Assembly: GCA_018881555.1 (NCBI GenBank)
Contig: JACAXG010000012.1
Coordinates: 11,814,181 to 11,878,180 of the forward strand
Direction: 5' to 3'
Length of the DNA: 64,000 bases
Source of the DNA: Amblyornis subalaris
Lineage: Eukaryota; Chordata; Aves; Passeriformes; Ptilonorhynchidae
Shown here one piece after another: positions 51,493-62,899 of this stretch; the stretch's first letter is position 1; every line of letters begins with the position of its first letter. The notes under the pieces are model-generated. The model was not told where the DNA came from. It saw only the letters and a list, made by a program, of their open reading frames with translations, and made no database searches. A program made the translations under genes and the position numbers.

Positions 51493-54400
51493 AGCAACAA
51501 TATATCACACAGTCCAGAATAAATCCACTAAAACTGAGGGCTTNGGGGAGGAATGTATTGGGTTACTCATAGGAAGTGAGGGAACTCCAGTTACCCTTTT
51601 CACTTCAGAGATTCAGCTGGGGAACATGATCAGGTGAAAACCGTTTCAGTAACTGGGCTCAAGCTCCCCAGCAGAAGCCCTTCTACACTCCTTCATGTGG
51701 GACAGGAGGCAGCTTTTTCAAAAACTTGGGAATATTTCAGGCAGCAGTGAAAAAAACCAAGTCACTGTGGCAATATTAGAGTTAGCCATTGCAGAGCTTA
51801 TTCCGAGCAATATTCATTCAGGACAGGAGAGAGCTAAGTCTATTAGGAGACTGTTAGTGATTTATTTGCTTTTTTTACAGAGTCATGTAGTGGGGAAAGG
51901 CAACTAATCTTGTTGGACTCCATTAAGAAAGTCTCTTCAGGCTTCAGACAGCCGTGCATCCCCACCTGGCCTTCCAAGCAACATGACTGGAAATTTCTTG
52001 TAATGTCCCAGGCCTATTTGCGTAAGCATGGAGGCAGACTTGCGTTAATAATCACTGTATTAAGGGCCTAAAAAATCCTGATCACATCATTAGACATACT
52101 CTCTGGACATTTTTTGTACATCATAAATATCTCCTGATCACCTCCTATATTTCTGTCACATCCATGACAGTTTTAATAACATATTTATAATACAGCTGAA
52201 GTCAGAATGAGAAGACTTTTTTTTAATTGATTCCATTTTATTTTTTTNCAAGAAGAGAAGGAAGAGTTTTAAATATACCTAATAGTATCTGACTTACAGA
52301 AATTTTACTCTTAAACCTTCGGGGTTTAAGATACATAAAGGAAACTGGGAAGATCATAGGCAGGATTTGCATAGGAGAGGGAGGGAAGTCTCTATTCATT
52401 CTGTCATCAATTTAAGGAGACCTAGAATGATAATTCTGCACTGCTCACAAGCCAGGATTACAATTTAAAGTAGTTTATATATTCAAAAATTTGCACCACC
52501 AAACTAGTAACTAGAAGCCNTGGAGTTGCAGGCCAGGTGTGCCCCCTGCACAAGGGACAGACTTGTTTTGTGGGAATTTTGGGCTTTCCTGAGTTTGCTT
52601 TTCTTTTTCCAGCCCAGAGAAAGCCGGGTTTAAATTGTGAAAACACACTGGGAGATTTTCAAGGGAAGGATGGCTGCAAGCCAACAAGTACATTTCTACC
52701 TCATGAAAGATAACAGTGGGGCTCCTTGGCTGGCCGAGCTGCCCTAAGGGGAGAGTTCACTTGAAAACAAGAGCTTCTTCCTGCCACCCTCTCATGACAC
52801 TGTGTAAGACACTGCTGAGGCCCCCTGAGCCCCCTCACCAGGGGTATGAATGTGAGTGGCTCTGCTCCAGTGCAGAGGTGGGGTCTCAGCCAGGCTAGGG
52901 GACCCTACTGACCTTCCCTAATAATAAAAATCTGGGAAAAACTGTTAACAGTTACATGCCAGTAAGATATCAACATTTACTGGTAGTTATGGTGCACTGG
53001 TTTGCCTTTTTAAAAATTACATCAGTTTTCTATTTGTAGCTTTCAGTCGGATCCCACTTAATTTTTTATTCCAGCAACCCTTTAGTAAAATCCAGACATC
53101 CCCACAGTATTTGGGATCCAGCAGTGCATAAGCAGCCTCACAGGATCTCGCTTCCCCTTAAAGTCTGCATGAACAAAAAAAAATGAGTTTGGCAGCATTC
53201 AAGCAATACATTCATGAAATCCTTTGAAATGGGAATTCCAGCATAATTCAGCATGATTGTAAATGCTCTAAAATGTGTAAGCCTAAATGGCAAAGGGAAT
53301 TGTATACTGTAGTTAGTGATAAATGTTCCGTGCAATATACCGGGTTTAGCTGCCCCACTTACCCAATGCTCAGTGGAATTAAGTAGTTAAATTTATGTGC
53401 ATAGTACTGAAATTGTAATGCTGAGTGTCAACCCCAGACCTGTTTTTCTCCTAAAGCATAATAAAAATACCAGTGGAAAAACTGTCCCAAGCCTCCGTCT
53501 GGTAAAAGGACTGCAAGTCAAGCAGAAAATGTAAANCATCTCTGGTTTTCCTGACCAACCTGTCACAGCCCAATCTGTTGTGACAGTGCAGGAGGCACAG
53601 CCGGAAAGCACGTTGGGAAAGGGGTCAGGGCTTAGGCTCCTCTCTTTTTGACAGAGGTGGAAGTCTCAGCACACAATGCCTGCTTGCCTGTGCTAACAAG
53701 GTGGCTTTTTAACAAGCCATCAAAGGAAGAGGAGGGACATGGTGGGTTTTCTGTCACCTGGGAGGTCCCAAGTTGGCCCCTGTCCTTCTTTAGGTCTGGA
53801 AGTTCTCTTGATTTCCCATTAAAGGTCTGAATGCACTTATTTATCCTTAGTGTGAAAAGGACAGTGCTAACTGTTTCTCCCTCAGCTCTCAGTTTGTATT
53901 TCTGAAGCCATGGAGTAGTTCATCCTAACCACTGGTAGTAAGGAGAAAGTAAAGAAGGCTGTGTCATTGCCTGTTTCTGTGCGCAGGGCGGTGGGAATTG
54001 GCCTCAGCTGTCCCACCTAAATCACAGGAANTTGCTGCACCTGAGCGGTGTTGGAAGGGAAGAGGGGAAAGAGCTGCACCTGTGTGCGTAGGGGTGGAGC
54101 CATCTCAGGTGTTCCCAAGCCCTGGTGATGAGGAGGCTGGGCTGGGGGCACCTTTTATTTGCACATTGCTGCCTAGCTCTCTCTTTCCTTGAAGAGGTGC
54201 TAGCTCAGGGAGACGGAGTTATATGTAAAGCTAGGGAAAATCCTTTGTGGAGCTACGTTCCCCAGCCAGAGGCTGCGAGGGTGAGTCACTGTTTATGGAA
54301 TTATTTGTCTTTTTCTGTAAAGTATGTTAGATCAAGAACTGTGACATTCCTGAGTCAGGGACCTCAGGAGATGAAAGATTGGAAAATGNAAAGATGAAGT

Positions 54401-55152
54401 GAGTTGTTCTGGCTATTTCAGGGTTTCTGGAACATGAAATGTTGAGAAGGTAGAATTGCTGATTATGTAAAATGGGCACGTATACTACTAGTGTTTGAGA
54501 TGGTTATTCTTGTTAAGATGTACCAATTTCTCTGCTTCTGCATTTGAATAGTGAATTTTCTGACTGTATGTGAAAAAGTCTAGTTCTCTGTAAAGCATGA
54601 CCAAGTAAATATGTCCGTTGTGTATCTTAAAGTGTATCTGGAGTGCTAATAACTGCCGGTGGATGCAAGGCCAGTATTGCCTTGTNTAACCTGTTTATAT
54701 GGCACCACCCATTGCCCTGGGTTTGCTCCTGTAGCTGAGGAACTTACTTGAGCTTCGAGTTAATGCCTAACAAGTCTACTTCAATAGGAACAGACCTCAG
54801 TTATCTTGGGAACAGAACTGTAAAAAATGGCAGTTGTGTACTGATTGCTGTAAGGCTTCACACAAAATATGGGGAAAGGGAGATACTTGCACAGCTTAAC
54901 TGAAGATTTCTATAGCAGATTCTCCTGAGTGGGTTTGGGTGGGCCCTGGGGATGACTGTAGCCTCTGGCAAGGAGCCTGAGAGATACCAACATCAAAATG
55001 GAGAACATGTTTCACTTTCCCTACTGACTGCTTTTCTTCAGTTTTCTCAGAAACAATGTCTTCTTAGATCTGCTGTTGCTGCATTCTGCACTTTGCTTTT
55101 ACTTCTGCAGCTGGGTCATAGGGATCTCGTTTTTTCTTNGTTTTCTTTCCTC

Positions 55153-55170
55153 TTTTTTTTTNAAAAAAAA
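55153..55170. repeat. T-run / N / A-run junction
   Basis: Nine T residues, one N and eight A residues in succession. The N at the symmetry centre suggests the sequencer or assembler could not resolve the junction. Confidence 0.75.
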
Positions 55171-56232
55171 CTCTTACAGTATCTTCATTTTATTAACAAA
55201 TATTTTTGTTGTTCTTTGACTAGGGCTGCCTAGGCTGCCTTTATTTTGCATCCTTAGCTCACATATGTGATGCAGAGTGTTTAACTTCGCATTCTTGTTT
55301 AGCCTGAAACTGAAGTTATGTTGTAGTGCTTTTAAAGCACAAACTGCTATTGTTGTTTGACAAGCTAAGTGCAGACTCAAATCAAAATGTGTATGGAGAA
55401 CTACTGGTTCAAGTAGGCCCTGAATTTCTGTGGAATTATGCTAAATTTTTTTTCTAATATCTCAGGAAATAAACAGGTTTGAAATGTAAGAAGCATTAGT
55501 ATTTAAATGGGNTTTTTTTCCCCTCAGATTTGGAGAAGTTGTTGCAACTTTTAAGTCCACTGAAAAGGTTCCATAGAAATCAAAACTGAGGATATTAATT
55601 TTTCCATTTTGAATCCTTGATTGAAACAGAAATACTTTGTTTCAATTTTATATGATCTTTATCTCTGGCCTGAAAAAAAAAATTGTATGTCTGTATTAAG
55701 TCATTCAGTGTGAGGTTTATTGCACTGGTTTGAATTCCTGAATTTAAATGTGAGATTGCTGGTGATTTGCAAACAAACTGAGAACAGGGGCCATTCTGAA
55801 TAAGATATAAAATGTTTTGTGGTGTTAAGAGGCCAAATACTTAAACTTTGAGATAGCATGAGAACTTCTGTGACAGTGAATGTGCCACAATTAACAGATA
55901 AAAAACTAAATAGTTTAAAGAAAAAAAAAGTGGGGGGCAGCTATAACTGTAGCAATATTAGGATAGGAACAGAGGAGTCAGTCATGTATAGGAGCAGAGA
56001 GTGATGGATTCTGAGAGGCATCAAAAGTGCAAAGCATCACCTGAAAGGTAAGTTTTATCTTATTCTTTCTNACTCCCTCTGTTTTCTTTCTTCTTGCCAA
56101 GTTTCTGCAGGGAGGTTTCAGAGTAGCTGTGCATACTTGAAAAGATTAGAAAAAATGAGGCAAATTCTGCACTGACATGCACCTCTACTGACATCAAAGC
56201 AATGACATGCCTTGTGTCTCTCCTGCTCCAAG

Positions 56233-56254
56233 TTTTTTTTTTTTAAAAAAAAAA
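56233..56254. repeat. T12-A10 homopolymer palindrome
   Basis: Twelve T residues run directly into ten A residues, forming a perfect AT palindrome followed by an AACAACCAAAC-type A-rich tract. Such tracts disfavour nucleosomes and are prone to length error. Confidence 0.85.
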
Positions 56255-58252
56255 GAACAACCAAACAAAAACCCTATAAAGTAAAGAAACATCTCTGCAA
56301 CTTAAAGAATTGTTACAGTTGATGCCAGAGGGAGAAGGCAGGCACTATCCACAGGAAAAAAAGATCAATTTAAAAGACATCAATAATTTCCTTTGCACTG
56401 ACCTATCTGAAGCTGGTTCTGACCAGGTCTTGGCTGCAGTCTCCTCCCTGCATGCCTTGCTTGAGGGTAGCTCTTGTCCTGCAACACCTTCCTACAGCCT
56501 TTATTTAAGCCCTTTGCATAGGGGAGGCCATTATGCAGCAATACTTCTTGGATCCCTTAGCAAATCCACCAGCCTCATTGCAGTTACTCAGCTAGTTCAG
56601 AGGTTATCCTGGTGCAGTGCGATCACAGAAATTAATGAGTTTCCAGCAGGAAGGGCAGCCTCTCATTCAAAATGAAAATGTTTTAGTGAACAAACTGGTT
56701 TTGCATTTCACATTCNACATGATTTCTGAATACTAGGAATGTAGGTGGTACTTTCACAGCAACTCAAAAAAAGTAAATATGTATGTTAAAGGCCATCTGC
56801 TATAGAGTTTTTCTGCCCTATCTCCCCAATATTTTGGAGATGGATACCTAACTAACTGTTCTGGTTTGACCATACCCAAAATACATTTACAAAGCATGTT
56901 TGTGGGATTTTTTTGGGTTTTCCCCTTAATATAAATTCTTGGTGACAGGAACACCTGCATACTATTTTAGGTAATGGCATTAGATGCAGCAGTGACAAGT
57001 TGGCAAGCATCTAATATCCTAAGGCAAATAGATTTGTATGTTCTCTTTCAGACTGCGTGAATGTGTTGCACTCTAAAGACACTTTAGATCAGTAAGAATG
57101 TCTCCTCAGGGAATCATAGTGATAACTACTTTTGACAAGTAGTAATAACAGAAGTTTAGTCCAACCATGAAATGAAAGACTCATGCTGAAGCCAGGATTA
57201 CTGGTAGTGGACTGCAGGGGCACCATAATTGCACATTGCTTGCTTTAGTGATGGCATGTCTGTCTTCACTCCATCTGTACTTGTGAATTCAGGATTGCCC
57301 CTTCCATCATATCCAGCAAAAAGCCTAATATTGATTTGAGGAGATCAATGGTAAGCAGCATTGTTTTAACTTAGTAGTAGGCAAGATCAATTCCTTCCAC
57401 AGAAAATGACTGTATTTTATGCTGTTCTCCCAAATACAGGGGAAATTCCCAAATTCTGTGTGACTTTATTGATTAACATCACTCTTGGCTAATTAGAACA
57501 ACTTAGCAATCCTTTCAGTAGCTCAGTTAGGTGACAAGCTCCCTCAGGTATGTGTCTAGTGATACTTGTGAGTGAACACTTGCAGTGATCAGGACTCTTC
57601 CTTAGTTCTTCATTGTTGTTACTGTACTGAGCTATCAAAGGCTATCATTATTACACATTGACACAGTGCTGCAGAATGGTTGATAAATCTATATCCAAGT
57701 TGTGTTTAAAATCAATATCATAGCAGTTACCATGCCAAATCAATATTTGCCAAGTTGCCAGCTCCCAGTGCCTGATGTACTGCAATAATTCCTCTTCTCA
57801 CACAGAACATGGGAACCTAATCCAACACTCGCTGAAGTCAAGACAGACTGTCATTGATCTTGGGCTTTGGATCAACCTGTGTTTGCTTTTGTTTACTCAT
57901 GTTTGTCATAGGATTGTACAAGAACTTGCACACAACAGAAATCCTGTTTACTTGGTCTCTCCATCTGATCACAATGTGTGTACTATGAGCTCTTCTATTA
58001 CCAACAGGAACCAAGATGCTAACTTGCCAGTGCAGGATTGTTGGGCTGTTTTGGTTGTGTTGTACAGATAGTGCCTGCTTAATGCAGATAAAAAACATTT
58101 GCTCAAAAATAATCCATAAGTTTTGAGGATGCGGCAGTTCAGAGACAACACATTTGAGACAGATCAAGTAAGACTAATTATCAAAATAGACTTGTGTAAT
58201 CATCTATGCTTCCATGTTTTAATTGAACAGTGGGATATTTCTTTCGAAAAAG

Positions 58253-58454
58253 TGTGTTAATTGGGGTCTGCTCATGGGAAGGAGTGACTAATTGAACTGG
58301 CATGAGCCTGATAGCAGCTTTTTTCACTAAAATGTTAACTTTTAAAATCAGTGTTACATTGCAAATATTGTCTTTCTTTCAGTTGGACTAGTCTATCTGG
58401 CACATGCCAGCTCAATTAGCAGCTTGCTTTCATGAGCAGACCCCAATTAACACA
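58253..58454. repeat. Long imperfect inverted repeat (62-bp arms, 78-nt spacer)
   Basis: The left arm (58253-58314) and the reverse complement of the right arm (58393-58454) align without gaps. The outer 24 bp are identical, a central 11 bp has mostly diverged, and the inner 27 bp differ at 3 positions, about 82 percent overall. Both arms contain TTAATTGG and CTAATTGA (homeodomain-like) and CTGGCATG. The spacer 58315-58392 is AT-rich and unrelated. A single-stranded copy would fold into a long hairpin. Candidates are a MITE-like terminal-inverted-repeat element, an ancient conserved fold-back element, or a symmetric enhancer. No target-site duplication is evident at the borders. Confidence 0.8.
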
Positions 58455-58620
58455 GATGTCTCTTAAAGAAGTATTCCACAATTTAAATTAGCACATTTGC
58501 ATTAGAAGTAATTATACTGGTTTTGGTTGTTAGTTGTTCCTAATTTTGTGATGATTAAATGTGCTTTAATNGAAAATGACATTTGTTGATTAATTACTCA
58601 AGTTATAATGGATGTTTTTA
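58455..58620. promoter_or_regulatory. AT-rich block with octamer and homeodomain-like words
   Basis: ATTTGCAT (58495-58502), the exact POU octamer, lies among AAATTAG, GTAATTAT, GATTAAAT and TTGATTAATTA. Together with the adjoining inverted repeat it forms about 370 bp dense in homeodomain/POU-like motifs. AT-rich DNA yields such words easily, so only the exact octamer and its position beside the inverted repeat make it notable. Confidence 0.3.
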
Positions 58621-60590
58621 GAAAATATTCAAATATGGAAGAGAGAAACTAAGCTAAGACCAAAAGGTATCAAAGGGTATGCAAGGTAGAGTTTTCATTG
58701 TTTATNCATAATTTCAACTCAAATTATGCCACTCTGTAGTTACACCTACACTGCCTTTAACTTAATTTTTTTATGAATTTGTTTCTGTATATTTGGCCTG
58801 AGTATATATGACCTTTGAAGCAGGACCATGGGAGGTAGTAGCTGATTAGGACCCTTTAGCTCTAAGGCATGTGTGCCTATCATGTTTTCTGAGTGGGAAT
58901 ATCTGCAAAGACATCACAGAGGCATGATGNTAGTATCTAATGCAGAATGTCAGAGGAAGAACAGGAAAGCAAGGATCTGGAACTAACAAATCATCTATGC
59001 TCAGTGCTCCTGCTCATGAGGGAGATTGTTGTCAGCTGACTCTTCAGGGGTCTGTGGAAAGGGCCTTCAGGCTCTCTGTTCATATATTTCTTAAATATAT
59101 GTTAAATATGTAGAGTGGATTCTATGCTGTCATTGACTTCAGACGTGACATGAGGTAAGCCATTCTTAAAATTTTGCTCTATGTGAGCAATATTGCCACT
59201 GTATAAGAGGGCTTGGGTTTTTCTTCTTTAAAGACAAAAAATTTCAGGTGAAAATGGCTGTGTCACCATAATTTATATAAACTATATGAAAGGTATTTTA
59301 CAATTTGCATTTAAACTTGGAAGGGATCATTGGTTTTAAACCAGTACCTGTATGATGAGATTCATTAAATCTTTTTACATCTATGTAACTTTATTTTAAG
59401 TCATAACTTGTGGTTAGCTAAAGCATTCCTACCTGAAAGGCATCCAGTCTTTGAGGTATATTATCTACCATTTTGCTTAAGAGTATGTTGTGATGATTAA
59501 TTTTTCTCATTGATTCAAAAGTGTCATCTTATCCACCTGGACTTCTTATAACTAGTTTTTGGCTTATGAACCTTGCTAATATTTTTTTTTAATGCACACC
59601 CTCTCCCAAGCTATAACAAAACAAGAAGAAAAAAACCCCAACCCACAGATAAAAAAGACCAAAACCAACAACAAAAACCCAACAAAACAAACGCATACAA
59701 ACCACCCAGAAGACCCTCACCAACTTTATTTTTCATTACTCTTTATTTTTCCCTTTTGCAGAGGTGATGCACTCTCAATGTTTTAAAAATGTAGTCGGTG
59801 TCCTGGTGTCCCTCTTCTCAGCTAACAAGGGTGTCTAAAGTATATGGAAGATAAACATCGTCTTTCTGAGAACCCCTTCTGCTATAGTTCTACATCTTCA
59901 ACCACTGAGGTGTTCTTACACCTTCTGTATTTATGCAGTGTAGTCATAATCCTGCATGAGTCAGTTCTCTCCTAAAAACACCATTCTCCAGAGTTCCTGG
60001 ATACTTCTGATACATATTCCTGTATATTTTTATTATCTATGCTATTATCATTGGCTTACATAAACCATAAGATTTGCCAAAAAATAAAAAAAAAAAAGAT
60101 GACAAGGAAGGTTTGGTGGGAGCAAAAGCAATCAGGTTATGCTTAAAAGTAGGTTTGTTCCTCTTAACTCTTCTCTATGTAATGGATGTGAAAAACAAGA
60201 GAATGCTTTTTCCAAGTGAAATATCTGTTAGGAACAGGCATCTGTGCCATGTAGTACAACATCTGATAGGAAGCCTCGCTTCAGAAATAATAGAATCCTC
60301 TGGAGGCTTGTCCAGCAAATGTATCATCCAAGGTCACTGTGATTCCACCTGCGTGGCACTGCACAGGGACTGGGAGCTGCTTGGCCCTGAGCCTTTGGAG
60401 GGAGGCTGGAGGGTCACATGAGAGACTAACACAGGGTAAATGTACATAACAGCAGTGGACAAATTAAAAGCCAAATAAAAAGTCCCTTCCCAAAGAACTA
60501 TTAGCCTGCTTCTTGAATGAGAGAGAAATAGCTCTGTGCTGTAGAGGGAGAATCATGAAACTGGAACAGTCTGTTTAAGGGGATAAAACC
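58621..60590. other. Noncoding sequence, no gene seen
   Basis: Frames are at most 115 codons (60074-60421) and not protein-like. An almost purely A/C tract lies at 59617-59715. Poly-A runs occur near 60079-60098. Otherwise unique AT-rich sequence. Confidence 0.7.
59617..59715 (+). repeat. A/C-rich low-complexity tract
   Basis: About 100 bp of AAC/AAAACCC-like sequence with very few G or T residues on the plus strand. Smaller AAACCAAAC-type tracts of the same strand bias occur at about 7170, 13250 and 56255. It could be degenerate microsatellite or a decayed retroposon tail. Confidence 0.7.
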
Positions 60591-60591
60591 C

Positions 60592-60762
60592 TTTTGGAAC
60601 AGGTTGTCCANAGAATCTGGGGATGCCCCGTCCTTGTTGGTGCTTGAGGTCAGGTTGGATGGGGCTTTGAGTAACCTGGTGTAGTGGAAGGTGCCCCTGC
60701 CTGAGGCAGGGNGGTAGGATATTTAAGGTCCCCTCCAGCCCAAACTGTGATTCTACTATATA
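60592..60762 (+). mobile_element. CR1 LINE fragment, 3' end, sense orientation
   Basis: The segment runs through GGAACAGGTTGTCCA, GGGGATGCCCCGTCCTTG, CAGGTTGGATGGGGCTTTGA, AACCTGGTGTAGTGGAAGGT, CCTGCCTGAGGCAGGG and TTTAAGGTCCCCTCCAGCCC, and ends in TGATTCTACTATA. This is the characteristic order of an avian CR1 3' untranslated end and its octamer-repeat tail. Similarity to the consensus I remember is roughly 80 percent, with a small deletion after 60711. The 5' part is missing, as is usual for CR1. It is the clearest lineage marker in the window. Confidence 0.92.
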
Positions 60763-60769
60763 GGCTATG

Positions 60770-62540
60770 TTCTGCAGTTTTGAGAGTCTGTACATGTTCA
60801 GATATGGTGCTAACCCATGGCACACGTGATGGAGAGTTAAATGGAGAGCCTACAGAGCCACAGGCAGCACATCTGAGTCAAGTTACTATCCATGAAATGG
60901 TTGTAGGGATACCATTAATACAGCACCAAAAGTGCGTTAAGTCCTTTACAGACAACAGATAAACCACAAAGACGTTGTGGGGTTCAGCTCAGGTGAGCAT
61001 TTAAAATGAAGTAAACTCTTTAGGTGACAGGGAGAAGCAGGAATCACACGTGGTAGGGAGGCCTATTTTGAAGAGTACTTTTTCTTTTGTGGAAGTACCC
61101 AGACATTTCTGTGACTGTAGGCTCACCTGCTGCTCAGGACAGACTTGCTTCTGTATTTACTCAGCCAGCAGCTGAGTGTGCCTGGGGGGTAGTGGTAGAG
61201 ATCTCATTTTTGTGCCATCATGGCTAANAACAGAGTACACACAGAAAAAGAGGAGAAATTATAGTTAAAGACAGTGTTACTGAAGGAAGTATCTGTGTGT
61301 GTTGTCAAGAGGAGGTTACCGCTCTCAGAAAAGTGACANTGTGCCACTGCAGGGGAAATGGTGCTTATCACAGAGCTCTGTGCTCCTGGGACACACTGGT
61401 TTTGTATAGTGTTACCCCATTTTCTTCCCTGGTTTCATTTCCCATGTGTGCTTTATGCTGCCTATTAACAGCAGATATAATCTTGCTCTTTGCGAAAAGA
61501 CAAAATTAAAGCTTCCAGCCTGCCTTCTGTTTCTCTAGGAATGGTTTTGCAAGAGTAATTATTATCCTATCTTTTCAGATGTAGCTTATTCCACTGAAAA
61601 ATAAGTGTACTATCAATGGATGATCACCCTAAGCAAAACAAAAATATCTAAATTGAGTTGGAAACATGAGATTTTTATATATTACATGTATTGGCAAGAA
61701 CCTCTATCATTACATTGCTGAAGGTGAATTTGTGACTGAAAACAGGCTAGACATGATCTACTACTACTCAGTAGTAGGCTTTAACAAGGACACAGTTTGG
61801 GTGATTGATGAGATCTTTTCCCATCTGTATAATCTGGGATTCTATGAAAACAATTCCTTTGTTCAATTAGATGATAATCTAAGAAACAAATGTGAATTCC
61901 ATCTTTTAAAGACCATAAGCAAAGAAAAGTAAGAATGGTTATGGCATTAGCAAAGACCTGAATTATGTTTTGCTCTGGTATTAAATATTTTAGTCTCTCT
62001 CTCATCTGAATTGGTTGATTAAGATTCACTTCATATCAGAGTCATTGAAAAGTTTGAGTGAGGAGGAAAGAGTAAAACTAGAAGATGGAAGCTTGGTGCT
62101 TTTAAAGACTTTCTGTGGAGGTCAAAGAATGCTGCAAGATAGCTTTTTCTAGCTCTATGTATAAAAACTCTGGTGCTATTTGGACATATCAAAATCCACA
62201 AGAAAGGTGAAGGTGGGGAAAGAGTCCTTCCAAAAACTGTGAATTTTTTTTTTGTTTCTGATTAATAGGTAATATTAGAGTCTTTGGTAATCTTAAGGCA
62301 CTTGGAGAGCAGCAAAAAGATGAAATGTGTAACCATAGTCCTCAGAGACAAGGCCTAATAACCTCCTGTGATCTTGTTCAAAAGACATTTCCATATGTTT
62401 GTTTTCCAGTTTAATTTGCCTCTCCTCCCAGAACATGACTGTAATCCCCCAAAGTCACAATGGTGTAAGAAATCTACCCCTAGTAGGGAGCAATATTTTG
62501 TCCTAATAATATCAACAGCTGCCATCTAACATTTAACCAT
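60770..62540. other. Noncoding sequence with one exon-like frame
   Basis: Apart from the frame at 61666-61932 there is nothing gene-like. Ns occur at 61228 and 61340. Pyrimidine-rich acceptor-like words end at about 61540 and 61578. Confidence 0.6.
61666..61932 (+). other. Exon-like 88-codon frame, coding status uncertain
   Basis: The frame runs from ATG at 61666 to TAA at 61930-61932; an in-frame TGA lies just upstream at 61654. The translation has a balanced composition with mixed charged and aromatic residues (for example DTVWVIDEIFSHLYNLGFYE), more protein-like than other frames here. An acceptor-like CCTATCTTTTCAG ends about 61578 and a donor-like AAAAGTAAGA overlaps the stop. I recognise no family. 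Its length alone is within chance. A perfect inverted repeat CTACTACT/AGTAGTAG lies inside it at 61761-61777. Confidence 0.2.
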
Positions 62541-62844
62541 GTAGTAAGGGCAAAACTTGGCTCTTTTGCGATACTCAGGCAAGAAATGCTGTGTGTCCAT
62601 CGGGTAATCCATTAGGTAGCCATAATGCTCACAGCTGGAAGCCTTTGTGAGATGGCATTTGATATCATCATTGTTAGCCTTCATATAATGCAATATTTAT
62701 TACAGTAAGGGAAGAAGGGAGTATTTTTAGCTGCATCTTGAGTAACTTATCTCCATGGCAACCCTTTGCTTGCCCGCACTGTTGCTGCTATATAGAATGT
62801 TGTCACATTAATAATAAATGGAACACATCTAACACATTTGGCTG

Positions 62845-62863
62845 CCGATTGGCTCCCAGCCAC
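62845..62863. promoter_or_regulatory. Overlapping NF-Y and NFI sites in an enhancer-like block
   Basis: CCGATTGGCT (62845-62854) is the exact reverse complement of AGCCAATCGG, a full NF-Y CCAAT box. It overlaps TTGGCTCCCAGCCAC (62849-62863), which matches the palindromic NFI site TTGGC-N5-GCCAA at 9 of 10 positions. Another TTGGC half site is at 62838-62842, and ATGGCAAC near 62757 fits half an RFX X-box. The surrounding 62540-62900 is free of recognised repeats. The motif matches are direct; enhancer or promoter function is inferred. Confidence 0.4.
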
Positions 62864-62899
62864 ATATTTCTCTTGTTCTAGTTGAAGGGTTTGTGAAGC

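Larger units (their letters stand above)
50110..58250. other. Noncoding sequence with GC-richer patches, no gene seen
   Basis: Frames are at most 121 codons (56310-56675). GC-richer stretches occur at 50660-50960, 51420-51700, 52700-52900 and 53580-54280. In the last one GCTGCACCTG appears twice about 45 bp apart. I cannot assign these to a family with confidence, though 51.4 and 52.8 kb show weak CR1-body resemblance. Homopolymer T-to-A junctions occur at 55153-55170 and 56233-56254. An inverted repeat CTGTCACA/TGTGACAG lies at 53560-53586. Confidence 0.65.

Noticed and set aside
52790..52850. Resemblance to the CR1 segment around GGTGAGGCC
   Set aside because: Only short scattered words match, and the flanks do not continue the CR1 order.
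53580..54280. GC-rich patch considered as a gene promoter or LTR
   Set aside because: CpG content stays low and no paired long terminal repeats or promoter core could be identified.
57110..57190. Possible antisense CR1 end (GAATCATAG ... TAGTCCAACC)
   Set aside because: Two end words match, but the intervening sequence does not.
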